From positions 1,488,001 through 1,552,000 of the forward strand of contig JAULSR010000006.1 of assembly GCA_030512295.1 (NCBI GenBank): a stretch of DNA of 64,000 nt, given 5' to 3'. Source of the DNA: Bombardia bombarda (taxonomy: Eukaryota; Ascomycota; Sordariomycetes; Sordariales; Lasiosphaeriaceae). Shown piece by piece: positions 10,595-20,430 of this stretch; the first letter of the stretch is position 1, and each line of letters starts with the position of its first letter. The position numbers and the translations under genes are program-made. The notes under the pieces were generated by a model. The model was not told the origin of the DNA, made no database searches, and saw nothing but the letters and a program-made list of their open reading frames with translations.

Positions 10595-12889
10595 TTATTT
10601 GTGGACAAGTCTCGAGTCAGGCGGCATGGTAACTGTAACTGCCCCGAAGCATCTCGAGACGCTCTCCACGACCGACCGCAGCTCTTTCCTAAAGGGATCA
10701 TCTCCATGCTTCTGCAATGTGTCGCGATTCCTCTTCCGAACCTGGCTGTCCGGGGAGATAGAGCCGAGAGGTTCGCGAGCGCAGACTTTCGCCCTTTCGA
10801 GATCTACGATCATAGGACCCTTATCATATGTGATATTTCGTGCTTCCGCGTCGCCGTGGAGGACCTGCAGTCGGTGTAGGCTTGCAAAGGCCGCAGAAAC
10901 TGCAGCGATGACACGGGTCTTGTCGATCTGGTCAGTGCAGTGGGGCAGAGGTCGCCCAGCCCAACTGAGAAGGAGGAGGTGTCTGAAGACACCACCATCA
11001 TAGTAGTATGGCAGGACCAGATTTATCAGACCAAGACACACAGGAACATGCTCCCCCTGGATAGAGCGAAGATGGTCGTACATCTTCTCCTCATGCTGGA
11101 GGCGCTTAAGGCATGGCGCTTCCACAGCCTTGGCTACGAACGTATATCCAAAGGCGGATAGACGAATCTTTAGGAGCGCTCCAATTAAGCCGGACAAATA
11201 GAGCGGGACGGAGTCCGCATCAGGACCGCGATCTTTGGCCAGTTGAGTGCGGACAAGAGGCTTGAACTTGGCGAGGTCAATGTGCCTGGATCCGTGGCTT
11301 TCGGCGTTAGGGCAGCTCTCGTCTATCGGTCCGCCACACGCCAGACCGAGGAGACAGTGATGAGTGCAGTACGGCCGGTCCTGTATTCTTGTCCGCTCCG
11401 CCCCACGTTGCTGCCGGCCCCCTCTTGTCTGCTCCGCCCCACGTTGCTGCCGGCCCCCTCTTGTCTGCTCCGCCCCACGTTGCTGCCGGCCCCCTCTCCC
11501 ACGTTGTCCCCGCCTCCCGCTAGAGACCGAACTTGAACGGGCTACCTTCTTGCCAGAGCAAGTCGAACGACCTGCCGTCGGTGAAGGGGGAGCATCTTCG
11601 TCGTCATTGTCGTCTCTAGGACCCGACCTGATGTCAGGTGGCGGGCCGCTTGAACGCGTCCGAATTGGCGAGCGTTTGAACCCACGCCAATGCTGTGCTT
11701 TGTAAGGGGGAGCGCGAGGCTGCTTTCCCTTACGAACCGTTTCAGGGATTCTGCTCAGCACATCGTCGTACACCACAGCCCAGGTATCAAGCGTTGCAGC
11801 TGCATCATGCCACACTTGCGAAGGCGGTTCCGCACGGAGGGACTGGAGAATGAAGGCGAAGACCTGTGCAACAGCCGTGCGATGTAGCCGAGTCTCGTCG
11901 TCGTCGCGGACGTCCAAGTTTGGCACACTCACATAGTAATAGACTATGCTGGCATCGTCTGGAATGTACAGAAAGACAAAGGCCTCACCCGTACAGACAT
12001 ATCCATACTGGATGCCCTTGCCAATCATATAGGAGAAAAGCCGGGTGACAACAGCAGCGGCGAGCGCCCTCGACGTAAACGCAAAGTCCTTGCCATCCTT
12101 GTTGATCACGTCGCGATCTGGCTGGACTTCGGATACCAGGCCCGTGCTTATCTCATCCTGTGTCAGCTTGTGCGGTGCCTTGTACGCGATCGCTGTCTTA
12201 GGGATGTTCACGCCGTCCGATGTTTCGCAAATGCAAAAGTGGTCTGCTAGGTTACCCTTCCCCCTCCCTTTTATCTTGCTCTGAGCCTTGTAGGTCGGTC
12301 TCGTTCGGGCGGATGTTCCATCACTGGTACCACCCTCGCTAAGGGACAGAGACTCGGTGAAATTATTGCATGTGTGACTCTCGAATGTCACGGTCCCGCG
12401 TAGACCAAGGCGGTCTCGCAGCAGTATATTATCGTTCACTGCGCCGATAAGCTTCTGTACTGCGTTTTCGACTGTATCGCGTTCGAAATATCGAAGACCG
12501 TCCTCGTTGTTGATGGAACCGATCAAAGACCGCACGTAGTCCATCTGAGTCTGGGACGGGAATTGGTGCTGGGAGGTGAAGGACGGTTCTGAGAGTTGTT
12601 CCCATATCTCCTCTTGTCTCGCGGGGAAGTCATCCCACGGAATGATTCGTCGAGGGTAAAGTCGGCCGACAGGATTCGTCGGATTGCCTTGCGTAGTCAT
12701 AGAACGACGAGTGACCACTTGAATAGCGAGACTGAGAGAGTGGCAAGCCTTAAGATAAGGCATAAGCGTCTGCGGTCGCGTAATTTGCTCTGCCTTTTCC
12801 CGCAAACGCTTGGATTCGGCGATAGCTTGCCGTAGTCTCGCAGTCTCGTCGTCAATAGCTTGCCGTAGTCTCGCATTCTCGTCGTCCAT
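10595..12889 (-). CDS. Nuclease-like / protein-kinase-like fusion protein
   Basis: 764 aa, starting at ATG 12889; the frame opens upstream only from a TTG. Regions in order: a heptad-like N-terminus (ENARLRQAIDDETARLRQAI); a restriction-endonuclease-like domain around residues 190-370, whose signature AYKAPHKLT corresponds to the (I/V)EYKAPHKL of many fungal proteins; an acidic/Ser-rich linker with three 12-residue RGG-type repeats; a Cys/His cluster (YCTHHC...C...C...H); and a fungal protein-kinase-like domain. In the kinase half I see the VAIK-type Lys (TFVAKAV), a Glu (LQHEEK), HGDAEARN as catalytic loop and VDLE in place of DFG, so it may be active. In the nuclease half the expected E of E-x-K is Ala, so cleavage is doubtful. 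Such nuclease-kinase fusions are common in fungi, have been linked to Crinkler-type effector or conflict proteins, and have unknown roles. A probable 5'-UTR intron lies upstream. The gene is bracketed by the 10376 and 13605 repeats. Confidence 0.8.
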   Translation of the reverse strand: MDDENARLRQAIDDETARLRQAIAESKRLREKAEQITRPQTLMPYLKACHSLSLAIQVVTRRSMTTQGNPTNPVGRLYPRRIIPWDDFPARQEEIWEQLSEPSFTSQHQFPSQTQMDYVRSLIGSINNEDGLRYFERDTVENAVQKLIGAVNDNILLRDRLGLRGTVTFESHTCNNFTESLSLSEGGTSDGTSARTRPTYKAQSKIKGRGKGNLADHFCICETSDGVNIPKTAIAYKAPHKLTQDEISTGLVSEVQPDRDVINKDGKDFAFTSRALAAAVVTRLFSYMIGKGIQYGYVCTGEAFVFLYIPDDASIVYYYVSVPNLDVRDDDETRLHRTAVAQVFAFILQSLRAEPPSQVWHDAAATLDTWAVVYDDVLSRIPETVRKGKQPRAPPYKAQHWRGFKRSPIRTRSSGPPPDIRSGPRDDNDDEDAPPSPTAGRSTCSGKKVARSSSVSSGRRGQRGRGGRQQRGAEQTRGGRQQRGAEQTRGGRQQRGAERTRIQDRPYCTHHCLLGLACGGPIDESCPNAESHGSRHIDLAKFKPLVRTQLAKDRGPDADSVPLYLSGLIGALLKIRLSAFGYTFVAKAVEAPCLKRLQHEEKMYDHLRSIQGEHVPVCLGLINLVLPYYYDGGVFRHLLLLSWAGRPLPHCTDQIDKTRVIAAVSAAFASLHRLQVLHGDAEARNITYDKGPMIVDLERAKVCAREPLGSISPDSQVRKRNRDTLQKHGDDPFRKELRSVVESVSRCFGAVTVTMPPDSRLVHK
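11395..11496. repeat. 36-bp in-frame coding repeat, about 3 copies
   Basis: The 36-bp unit (contains CCCCACGTTGCTGCCGGCCC) repeats about three times and encodes RGGRQQRGAEQT on the minus strand in the linker of the nuclease/kinase fusion. Confidence 0.85.
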
Positions 12890-12949
12890 TGTAAAGCGAA
12901 GCGTTCTGAAGCAGCGACTATAGGGCCACAAGTCGAGCAACGCTTTGTT

Positions 12950-13013
12950 CTGGGTACAGGACGGCCGATTGTTTGGGTTCCACCGTTAGATTAAGACGAT
13001 CAATGGGGCGTAC
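12950..13013 (-). other. Probable 5'-UTR intron of the kinase gene
   Basis: On the minus strand the segment begins GTACGC, contains an ATCTAAC branch-like site and ends TACCCAG (64 nt). It lies between the TATA box at 13207-13214 and the ATG at 12889. Confidence 0.5.
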
Positions 13014-13053
13014 CTATGTCGAAGAAAGACAAAAAGAAGAAGGGCAAAGATTG

Positions 13054-13276
13054 TGTAAGAGAAGGCAGGTACGCCTGATCAAGGTGGTCACAAGGAAGAC
13101 AACTGGGCAGGCGAGCAATGAAGATAGTTGGGAAGGCGAGCAATGACTGGTATTGGCGTAAGACTTCAACCTGGCCCTCGCAACGGAAGGTGGGCGAGGG
13201 CCGCTGCTTATATACACAGTTGGTAGGATAACTGGCATGTGCTTGGGGATGCTTTGGCATGTGCTTGGGGATGTCC
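13054..13276 (-). promoter_or_regulatory. Promoter/leader of kinase gene; arm 1 of an inverted repeat
   Basis: This 223-bp segment is nearly the reverse complement of 14217-14452. It holds a minus-strand TATA box (TATATAAG at 13207-13214) and the leader pointing toward the kinase ATG. The outer end has two CATGTGCTTGGGGATG blocks that match the 12-mer repeats near arm 2. Confidence 0.75.
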
Positions 13277-13320
13277 GATGTCCTTACAGATTGGGTTGGC
13301 GCTTATTGATGACGTGGAGA

Positions 13321-13515
13321 AATCAGAGCTGGAGAAATCAGAGCTGGAGAAATCAGAGCTGGAGAAATCAGAGCTGGAGAAATCAGAGCTGGAGAAATCA
13401 GAGCTGGAGAAATCAGAGCTGGAGAAATCAGAGCTGGAGAAATCAGAGCTGGAGAAATCAGAGCTGGAGAAATCAGAGCTGGAGAAATCAGAGCTGGGAA
13501 AATCAGAGCTGGAGA
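13321..13515. repeat. 15-bp minisatellite, 13 copies
   Basis: The unit AATCAGAGCTGGAGA is repeated 13 times, 12 of them identical; the copy at 13486-13500 reads AATCAGAGCTGGGAA. Because the unit is a multiple of 3 without stops, several frames on both strands stay open across it, but the reading is repeat-only and I do not call a gene. Confidence 0.95.
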
Positions 13516-13604
13516 AACTTGCTAACGTGCTAACTTGTTGAGGATTAGTCATCTCTGTTAGTCAGCCGTCACCACTTCGGCATCTTATTGTTCCGCTTAC
13601 TTTG

Positions 13605-13967
13605 TACACCTCCACCGGGGTGTCAAATGTTAAATGTCTACTTGCCAAGGCACCAATGTGGGCCACATACAAGGGGGCCCGGAGCCAAAAAAAAACAGGG
13701 CAAAACACGTAGAAAAATCGACTTTTTATTGTACGCTAACCCCGCTTGATTTTTCCGCCTGGCCAGCCGCCCGCATGCCCACAACCTTCCTAACTTCCTG
13801 ACGGGTTTTTATTCTTAGGTACTTTTGCTAAAGAAATCGGTGAAAGAGTACTTCCGAAATTAATTTCTAACTTAGTTCAGTGTTAGCGTTGTCAAACCCG
13901 GAAGGGGTCCCTGAACACACCCTTGTAAGTCATTGAAAATAACATTTGACACCCCGGTGGAGGTGTA
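13605..13967. mobile_element. 363-bp MITE with TA-flanked inverted ends
   Basis: Left end GTACACCTCCACCGGGGTGT, right end the inverse (TGACACCCCGGTGGAGGTGTAC) at 13941-13967, together about 29 bp of inverted repeat. Both ends abut TA, as expected for Tc1/mariner-type target duplication. No coding capacity. Its first 156 bp are the right-hand member of the direct repeat at 10376-10531. Confidence 0.8.
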
Positions 13968-14154
13968 CGTTCTTATCTTGACAGCTCCACGAAAAGCAAG
14001 CTCGATCCCGATCGCGAACACATTTTGCACGTACACGGTAATAAAAATACAGGTAGGTACCTTAGCTTATAAATCAAGAACAAGGCCGATGTCGCTCGCG
14101 GCTACGCACCTTTTTTAAGAGAGTGCTAGCAGCGAGCAGCAACAAGAAACCTGT

Positions 14155-14226
14155 AAGGACATCCCCAAGGACATCCCCAAGGACATCCCCAAGGACATCC
14201 CCAAGGACATCCCCAAGGACATCCCC
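14155..14226. repeat. 12-bp tandem repeat, 6 perfect copies
   Basis: AAGGACATCCCC repeated six times without error, running directly into the inverted promoter arm at 14217. It looks like local expansion of the sequence found singly at the far end of arm 1. Confidence 0.95.
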
Positions 14227-14452
14227 AAGCACGTGCTCAAGCACATGCCAGAAGCGTCCCCAAGGACATGCCAGTTATCCCACCATCTTTGTATATAAGC
14301 AGCGGCCCTCGCCCACCTTCAGTTGCGAGGGCCAGGTTGAAGTCTTACGCCAATACCAGTCATTGCTCGCCTTCCTAGTTATCTTCACTGCTCGCCTTCC
14401 CAGTTGTCTTCATTGTGACCACCTTGATCAGGCGTACCTGCCTTCTCTTACA
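14217..14452 (+). repeat. Inverted second copy of the kinase-gene promoter (arm 2)
   Basis: Reverse complement of 13054-13276 with scattered mismatches. It preserves the TATA box (TATATAAG, about 14292-14299) and the leader up to CTTCTCTTACA, but points rightward. Beyond 14452 the similarity stops and no kinase-type ORF follows, so this is an orphan promoter or the relic of a second gene copy. Confidence 0.75.
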
Positions 14453-15530
14453 AAACCCGTGGCAGTGTCTCAGGTGCTCGACCAGTTGTTACGCGGGCGC
14501 CTCCCGCCACCTCCCCCACACTAATTCCTTGTGTATGCAATCTATAGTTCAACTCTGGTTTAATTGTTAGTTTGGTTCTTAAACCCACTTTCTGACTGAG
14601 GTCCCGGCCCGGGCCCGGGCCGGGGTCATCAGCCAATTATATAATTTTCAGCCCGTACAGCCAACTTAAACAACGAAAAATCCGTCTTGGTTAGTGTTGC
14701 TCGTCTGACCAACAAAATCATCACCAAAAGCCTCACTTTTCTCATTTTTTTTTCAGGCGATTTTGACTGATTTCGACTGTTCAAAGGCGCCGATCAAAGT
14801 GGAAATCGGTCAAAATCAGTCAATTTAAACTGACAATCATTCAAATCGGCCAGCCAGTCAGTCAACGCTCAGGGCAGTCAAAAGAGGGCCCAGGGTGGTT
14901 ATCCTAGCTACTAGCTTCCCGATTTGGCTGGCTTTTTTGGCTCCGACTTGGCCGTTTTAGGCTCTTTTTTGGACTACATAGACGACATTTAAATACATTT
15001 TTCTTCACCTATCTGCAGTACAAACCTATGTCTTAGTATGTAATTTGGTTTGACGCTAGTCAGCCTCAGCAATTGGCTGCCAGCCCCTGTCTTTTACCCA
15101 CAACTACCCCCTACTTCGTACCAAACTAACGATTAAACCAGGGTTGGAGGAGGTATATGCTAGTTTTGGAATTCCGCTATCTGTCCAATTTTGGATTTTG
15201 GCCATCTGTAGTAGCCATTCATATGCAACTTTAGCCCTACACAAGCAACTGTGGTTTACTCCCAAGTCTATTCAAACTCACCTAGTTACGAAGTAAACCA
15301 ATATCATCTATTTTTTGATGACATCTCACCTGTCGAGCGACATCTTTACGTCATATATCTACTTACTAGGTACCTAGTCATACCAAATCAAACCATGCTA
15401 ATGCATCATCGTTCGAGGCGATTAGCTACCCACTTGTGCTCCTGCTTTGATTTTCGTATCAGTATTCAGGTTCATAAAGCGTCGCCTGTAGCCATTTCTC
15501 GCATCCTCCATCTTCCTCCCAACAAGTTCA
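14453..15530. other. No gene; GC palindrome and imperfect hairpin
   Basis: Around 14602-14624 there is a CCCGGG-rich palindrome. At about 14758-14826 an imperfect inverted repeat (TTGACTGATTTCGACTG against TTGACTGATTTTGACCG) flanks a short spacer. No coding frame can be supported. Confidence 0.5.
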
Positions 15531-15547
15531 ACGTCAGATATCCAGCC

Positions 15548-15665
15548 AAGACACAATCACCACCCAACCTCTATCTGTCAGCTCTCAACAAGGAGTCACC
15601 TTGACCATATACCAGTACGTGCCCAGTTACCGCTGTCCAAGCTTGTCCTCTCGCCCATCATTGCC
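15548..15665. repeat. Diverged duplicate of 21573-21688
   Basis: Shares ordered words with the second tract (ACACAATCACCACC, CCAGTACGT, CCATCATTGC). In both tracts a short proline-rich ORF follows (15784 and 21831). Confidence 0.5.
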
Positions 15666-15783
15666 GCTCCTCCCCTTCCATCCTTTCGCGCCCCTTACTC
15701 TTTCTTCCCCTCCCGTCCTCATCGATTTGGGCATCAAACTTAACATCGCCGAAGTCCTATCGTCCTTGATCAAGCCATTCAAA

Positions 15784-15954
15784 ATGGCTAACCATGTCAA
15801 ATCGACCATCACGATTAAGCCACACCCGCGACCACAACCTGAACCGCAACCGCGACCGCGCAGCATCACGGCACCTCCACTTCAAATGCGATCAATCATA
15901 ACGATGTCATCAAGGCCAGGACCTTCTTCGCCTCCAGGATGGTTCCAATCCTAG
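15784..15954 (+). CDS. Short proline-rich ORF, 56 aa
   Basis: Begins MANHVKSTITIKPHPRPQPE, with alternating Pro/Arg/Gln, and ends GPSSPPGWFQS. The start resembles the 27-aa ORF at 21831 (ATITPRPRP) and, more weakly, the micro-ORFs at 994 and 5360 (IIITPVPK, IIITKPAK). The upstream sequence is also duplicated. Unknown function; possibly not translated. Confidence 0.25.
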   Translation: MANHVKSTITIKPHPRPQPEPQPRPRSITAPPLQMRSIITMSSRPGPSSPPGWFQS

Positions 15955-16000
15955 TCGGCTGGCGGCATCAGCAAGCGGTCAACCCGACATTCAAGGAAAA

Positions 16001-17153
16001 TGGGTGAGAAGCCCAAGCGATGCTGCAATGGTGCAGCAGTTGTATTGACCATGCTGACTAGAGTAGAGAAGGGGCTCGTGGCTTTTGAAGCACCCCGACG
16101 GCTGTTTGCTGCTTGCTGCTTGCGAATTGTCGGCGCTGCCTTACCTTAGCGCATTTCCTTCGGTTGCTCTCTTCATGCCATCATCGACCATGAGCATTCC
16201 CGCCACCATCCATCCATTGCACCACCGGGAGTCGATGGGACTCTGTAAGGCATTCCATATTAGCGGGTCATGTAGTACATAGGTCCGTTTTTGATGAATT
16301 GAACGATGCATTGCTTACATGGCCGACCCCGCGTTCTCGTCTCAACCCAGCATTGTGCGACCTGATCTCCTCAATCGAGCAACCCCACAAGTCCGTCCCA
16401 GTCTCCTTGACTTGATATCGTATCTCTCAGTTCATTTCACCTCGTGCATAGTCAAATATCTCATTTGTTGATGATTGAATGCATTTGACTTGTGTTTCAT
16501 CGTCGTGTAGCAGCTCACTGTCGGGTGTGTATGAACAAGTCTTAGTATTGATTCATTATGAGTCTTGCATGATGCTGGGCGGTAGTTGGTGTTGTGCTGG
16601 AGTTATCGGGCACGTGATTTGTCACGTAGCTCCCATCTTGCCATTTCACCGGCCGAATTTCACCGGCCGAATTTCACCGGCCGAATTTCACTGGTGTTGC
16701 TCTGGCCCATGAAATAGTGGTGAAGTACTAACATGATCCCACCAACTTTCCTACACTTAGTGTTAAGGCAACCACGATTTGCTGCGCCCACCGACACATC
16801 GCATAGTCCTGACTTCAGATTCATCCCAAAGCCTGCACGCATCGTTTAAAATACCTATAACTTGAGTACATTTGTAACTAAAGACCATTAATTGTTTGCA
16901 GCGTTTTTGATCGACTCTCTTACATACGTCTATAACAATATGACATATTTGTTGCCAGCGAAACTGTTAAAGATTGTTAAGCAATGCTTTCCTGCAATGT
17001 CGCTGATCTTCCTTTACAGTATACCGAGCCACCCAGTCGGATAACCATAAGCAGCCCATGCCCTCTATCTTTGTAAGGCGACTTTGTCTGGTAGCAGTGG
17101 GTTTGATACTTTGGATGCATGTGAGCGGGACGGGTCATCCATGCAGGGGTACA
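16001..17153. other. No gene recognised
   Basis: Short ORFs only. The one repeat is the 14-bp array near 16644. Confidence 0.5.
16644..16685. repeat. 14-bp tandem repeat, 3 copies
   Basis: TTCACCGGCCGAAT three times in perfect tandem, then a degenerate TTCACTGG. Confidence 0.9.
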
Positions 17154-17164
17154 CCTACCAATCG

Positions 17165-17924
17165 GCTCCCACTATACGCACTCCCGAGTGCGCATTAGTC
17201 AGCAGAATTCCGCTTAGTCAACTGAAAAGGTCAACTCTCGACTTATTCGAAGTTTGGAAGTCGATCTACCTTGCGTTAAAGAACCAACTCGCAGAGCTAA
17301 AGGCAAATCAGGCAAAGCAGCATATTCGGACGCCTCTTGACCTCGATAAGAGTCTCTATAGGGCTGTCATTGGCTGGGTTTCGCATGAAGCTTTGCGGAA
17401 GGTTGAAGAGCAGCGGAAGTTACGTATACGAGACCCTCCTCCGTCTCTAATTTGTACGGGTACCTTCACACGTGTCTATGGGCTCCCGTGCTTACACGCC
17501 TTAGATGCACGCGGTGAAGAGCCTCTTCTCCTTGAAGACTTCCATTCCCACTGGCGTCTTATACGCAGTGGAGCTCCAATTCACCTTCTAGAGCCTCGGC
17601 GACTTGAGTCTCGGCAACAGCGAGACCAGCGAGACCAGCGAGACCAGCGAAGACTCCCAGAATCGAGCACTAGGCGTGAGCCTAGCCAATTTGAGGTCGT
17701 CGAGGCTATACGCACGGCTCCTACGTGTAGTAAATGCCATATAGTTGGTCATAGACGGGGCGCTAGGGCGTGCCCGCAGCGATATGTAGCAGATTAGGTA
17801 GTTAGTTATAAGGTGAAGAGAGCGTTGGGCGCGTTGGCCGCGATTTCGGAGTTGCGGGGTTATTCAGTTAACTAAGCGGAATTCCGCTGACTAACGCGCA
17901 CTCCGGAGTGCGTATAGTGGGGGC
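17165..17924 (+). mobile_element. 760-bp MULE deletion derivative with 11-bp target duplication
   Basis: Inverted ends of about 60 bp (left GCTCCCACTATACGCACTC, right the inverse with few mismatches) are flanked by a perfect 11-bp direct repeat CCTACCAATCG at 17154-17164 and 17925-17935. Inside lies only the C-terminal part of a Mutator-like transposase. The ends contain nested palindromes (GCACTCCGGAGTGC and GCGGAATTCCGC on the right side). Confidence 0.9.
17168..17797 (+). pseudogene. MULE transposase, C-terminal fragment
   Basis: About 210 residues in frame from inside the left terminal repeat to a TAG at 17797. A start codon at 17084 lies outside the element and is probably not native. 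Family features: GLPCLHAL followed by an EDFHSHWRL block (the conserved C-x-H and H-x-H/W region of fungal MULE transposases), an RDQ triplet repeat, and a C-terminal zinc-knuckle-like CSKCHIVGHRRGARAC (C-x2-C-x4-H-x6-C). The N-terminal DNA-binding part and catalytic DDE core are absent, so the element cannot supply its own transposase. No internal stops suggest a recent origin. Confidence 0.8.
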
Positions 17925-17935
17925 CCTACCAATCG

Positions 17936-18999
17936 CCCCATACATAGACCTCTTTTGTCAACACGGGATTTTTGCCATTGCGTACGTTCAGCATAGAGCA
18001 ACAAGTCTGGCAACAACCCCACCACGACTTTTTCACCAAGGCATTACGACACCGAACAGAAGCAAGTACCCTAGGTACAGCATCGGGGCGCCTTGGACGA
18101 GCAAGTCTGGGTTCCATACGCTGGTGAGGTCAGCTCTGGGCATACAGTTGACTGGGAAGTCCAACACCGAACACGAACTTCACTCACAAGTCCCTCATAT
18201 ATCACCGCAGCCAAGCTAACGGGGTGCGGCTCCTTCAGCATTTTCCGATATCGTTGGCACATCCAGTCCTTTCTTTCTTCAAGAGGGGCAGAAACTCTTT
18301 TCTTTTCTTTATGATGTGCTACCTACCGAGGCGAGTTTGCGACCATTGGTCTCAGATCTCAAAATAATTCGCCAATTCTGTTAGATAGCATAGGTAATCC
18401 CAGCTTTAGTATTTACCCCTGGAGACCACACTTGCGCTTTCCTTGGAGGGATTTTAACCTCCTCTTAGGCCGCATCTTGCTTGGTGGAATGGGATCAGTT
18501 AGGTATCAATACAACGTTAGCGAATCCACTTAAATATTAAAATAGAGGTGCACTGTAAGAAAATAACATCGATATTGTCTTTGGGAAGCGAAAAGTATCA
18601 TCCATAGCGACGGAAAACAAAGAGAAAAGTACTGAGCCCACCCAAGCCAGAGAATGGGCTGTCTGTGGTCATATATAGAAAAGGATTGGGCATCTGCGCA
18701 TGCAACACTGCCCGATCCAATTTCTAGCCACTCAGGGCTATGGCCAACGTACGGTGTACGGATCTTCGCACCGTATCCTCCCAGTTGCGTCCAATGACGT
18801 CAAATTAGAGTAATTAGCCGCTTTGTTACCCCCCTTCCCCTACCAATGACGCACACTTGTTAGCCTGAGAGATCGACCGGGAGCGACCGATAATAGCGGA
18901 GCTTGTCGTTCCAACAGTGCAGGCAAACACGTGAGGTAGGGCGTGGAGTTGCACGGACTAATCTAAGGTAACCAAAGCAAACCAGTTTTGTTAGCACAC
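17936..18999. other. No gene recognised
   Basis: Short ORFs in conflicting frames; nothing supported. Confidence 0.45.
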
Positions 19000-20430
19000 C
19001 CCGGCGAGCGACGTAAACAGAAAATAAGAATATTATTATATCTCAGGGCAAAGGGAGTGAAATGGAGAGCGATGTGTCATTTTACTTCATGACTCGAAAG
19101 AGATAATAACTAAACGAAAGTTTGATAGCAATGGATGAAGGATTAATACTATGTTAGAGAAGCGACAGGGGATGGAGTAAACAAAGAACAAGGGGTAGCG
19201 TAAACTAGACGCACGGACTCAACTCTCAAATTATAAACACCGCTCCACCCGCCTTATGTTTAAACCATCGAGAGAGAGGGTCGAAGGAAGTTGAATAATG
19301 TAAGACAGCAGCAACGTTATACGGGCCGTAGCTCGTCCCTGGCTAGCGTGGTCGGCTACCTTCCCAGCAAGGCTGTCGACGACAATCGTGTGGATTTGGG
19401 TATCGAGCGGTCGCTATTAATGGGGGAGGCATCTGGATGATATCATTGTTAGCTTACGCTCCTATAGAAGTGCCTTTCTTACCTTCTTACAACGTTTCCT
19501 TGGACCGCCAAGGTGTATTTTCCACCACCGCGTGGTAGAGCGCGGTTGGGGCAATATTGTGGTATGCCTTGGATGTTTCTCCTGTTATCATCGCCTAGAA
19601 AACCCTTAATGCAGCCACTTGTCTGTGTATATGTCATTGCAAAAATCAACTCGTGATCATGACAAGTATCGCGTGGTGTCAATGCCCATCCAAGGATTTG
19701 ACATAGCTCATTTCCACGAGACGTAGCCGTAGCCCGAGCAAAGGAGCGGGGTCGCTGTCTCCCCCCATACCATCTCGCACTTTTGGTAGGGGAATAACTC
19801 GCAAAGGACCTTGTATGGTTGTGACTGGCCGTGTCTGGATCGGTTTGATGCTTGGAGGTATGCCGGTGGCTTTGAGAATCTGCCGGCCGGTTGTCGAGAA
19901 GAGATGGTCGGTATTGTCGATGAGACGTGGACTAGGGAAAGGCAGCTATGTAGCAGGGCAGATAAGTCGTGGATTATGCTCAAACGAAACAGGGCGCATC
20001 AGCAGCCTAGCTTTGCGTTCAGTAAGGTAAGCATTTTGCGAAACAGCGACAATTAGAAGGGTTGGAGAGCTACTTAACGTTATGTTGCGAGAAGTAATGT
20101 GTCGACGCTGGGCTTCCCAAAGGGCTGTAACGGTCTGCTTATCTCCACCATCATAAAAGAGAAAGACCTCAAACATTGATGGCGGGGGGGGGGGTGGGGT
20201 TAACGAGAGAGATGTATCGGGCGAGATGAGCGGCTTGGTTGAGAATAAGGGCTGGAGGTTAGTGCTGCAAGACGAAAGAAGAAGGTGTGCGCAAAACAGC
20301 GGGGTATCTTTCGTCTCAACTGGCGTTGGTGTACCACTTCAATAGATTGGTGTGTCTTACGCTGTACCTTCAGCAGCGCAGCGGCGCAGGTAAGGCCCAT
20401 CACGGGCCTCAAGCAGCGCAAGCAGCTTGA
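19000..20430 (-). pseudogene. Decayed block, remnant copy 2 (partner of 9.1-9.7 kb)
   Basis: The minus-strand frame at 19946-20176 reads TALWEAQRRHITSRNITLSS then LTERKARLLMRP, and continues in other frames to about 20430. Order and content parallel the remnant at 9360-9728, and the non-coding part at 19000-19250 parallels 9090-9340. A G-rich homopolymer (about 20183-20195) interrupts it. Family unknown; not functional as it stands. Confidence 0.35.

Noticed and set aside
13208..13552. Long ORFs on both strands through the 15-bp minisatellite (SSDFS or WRNQS repeats)
   Set aside because: The unit length is a multiple of 3 without stops, so several frames stay open automatically; nothing else suggests coding.
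10376..13760. 156-bp direct repeats as LTRs of a retrotransposon
   Set aside because: They do not begin TG or end CA, no primer-binding site or gag/pol is present, and the terminus also occurs in inverted form with TA flanks, which fits a DNA transposon.
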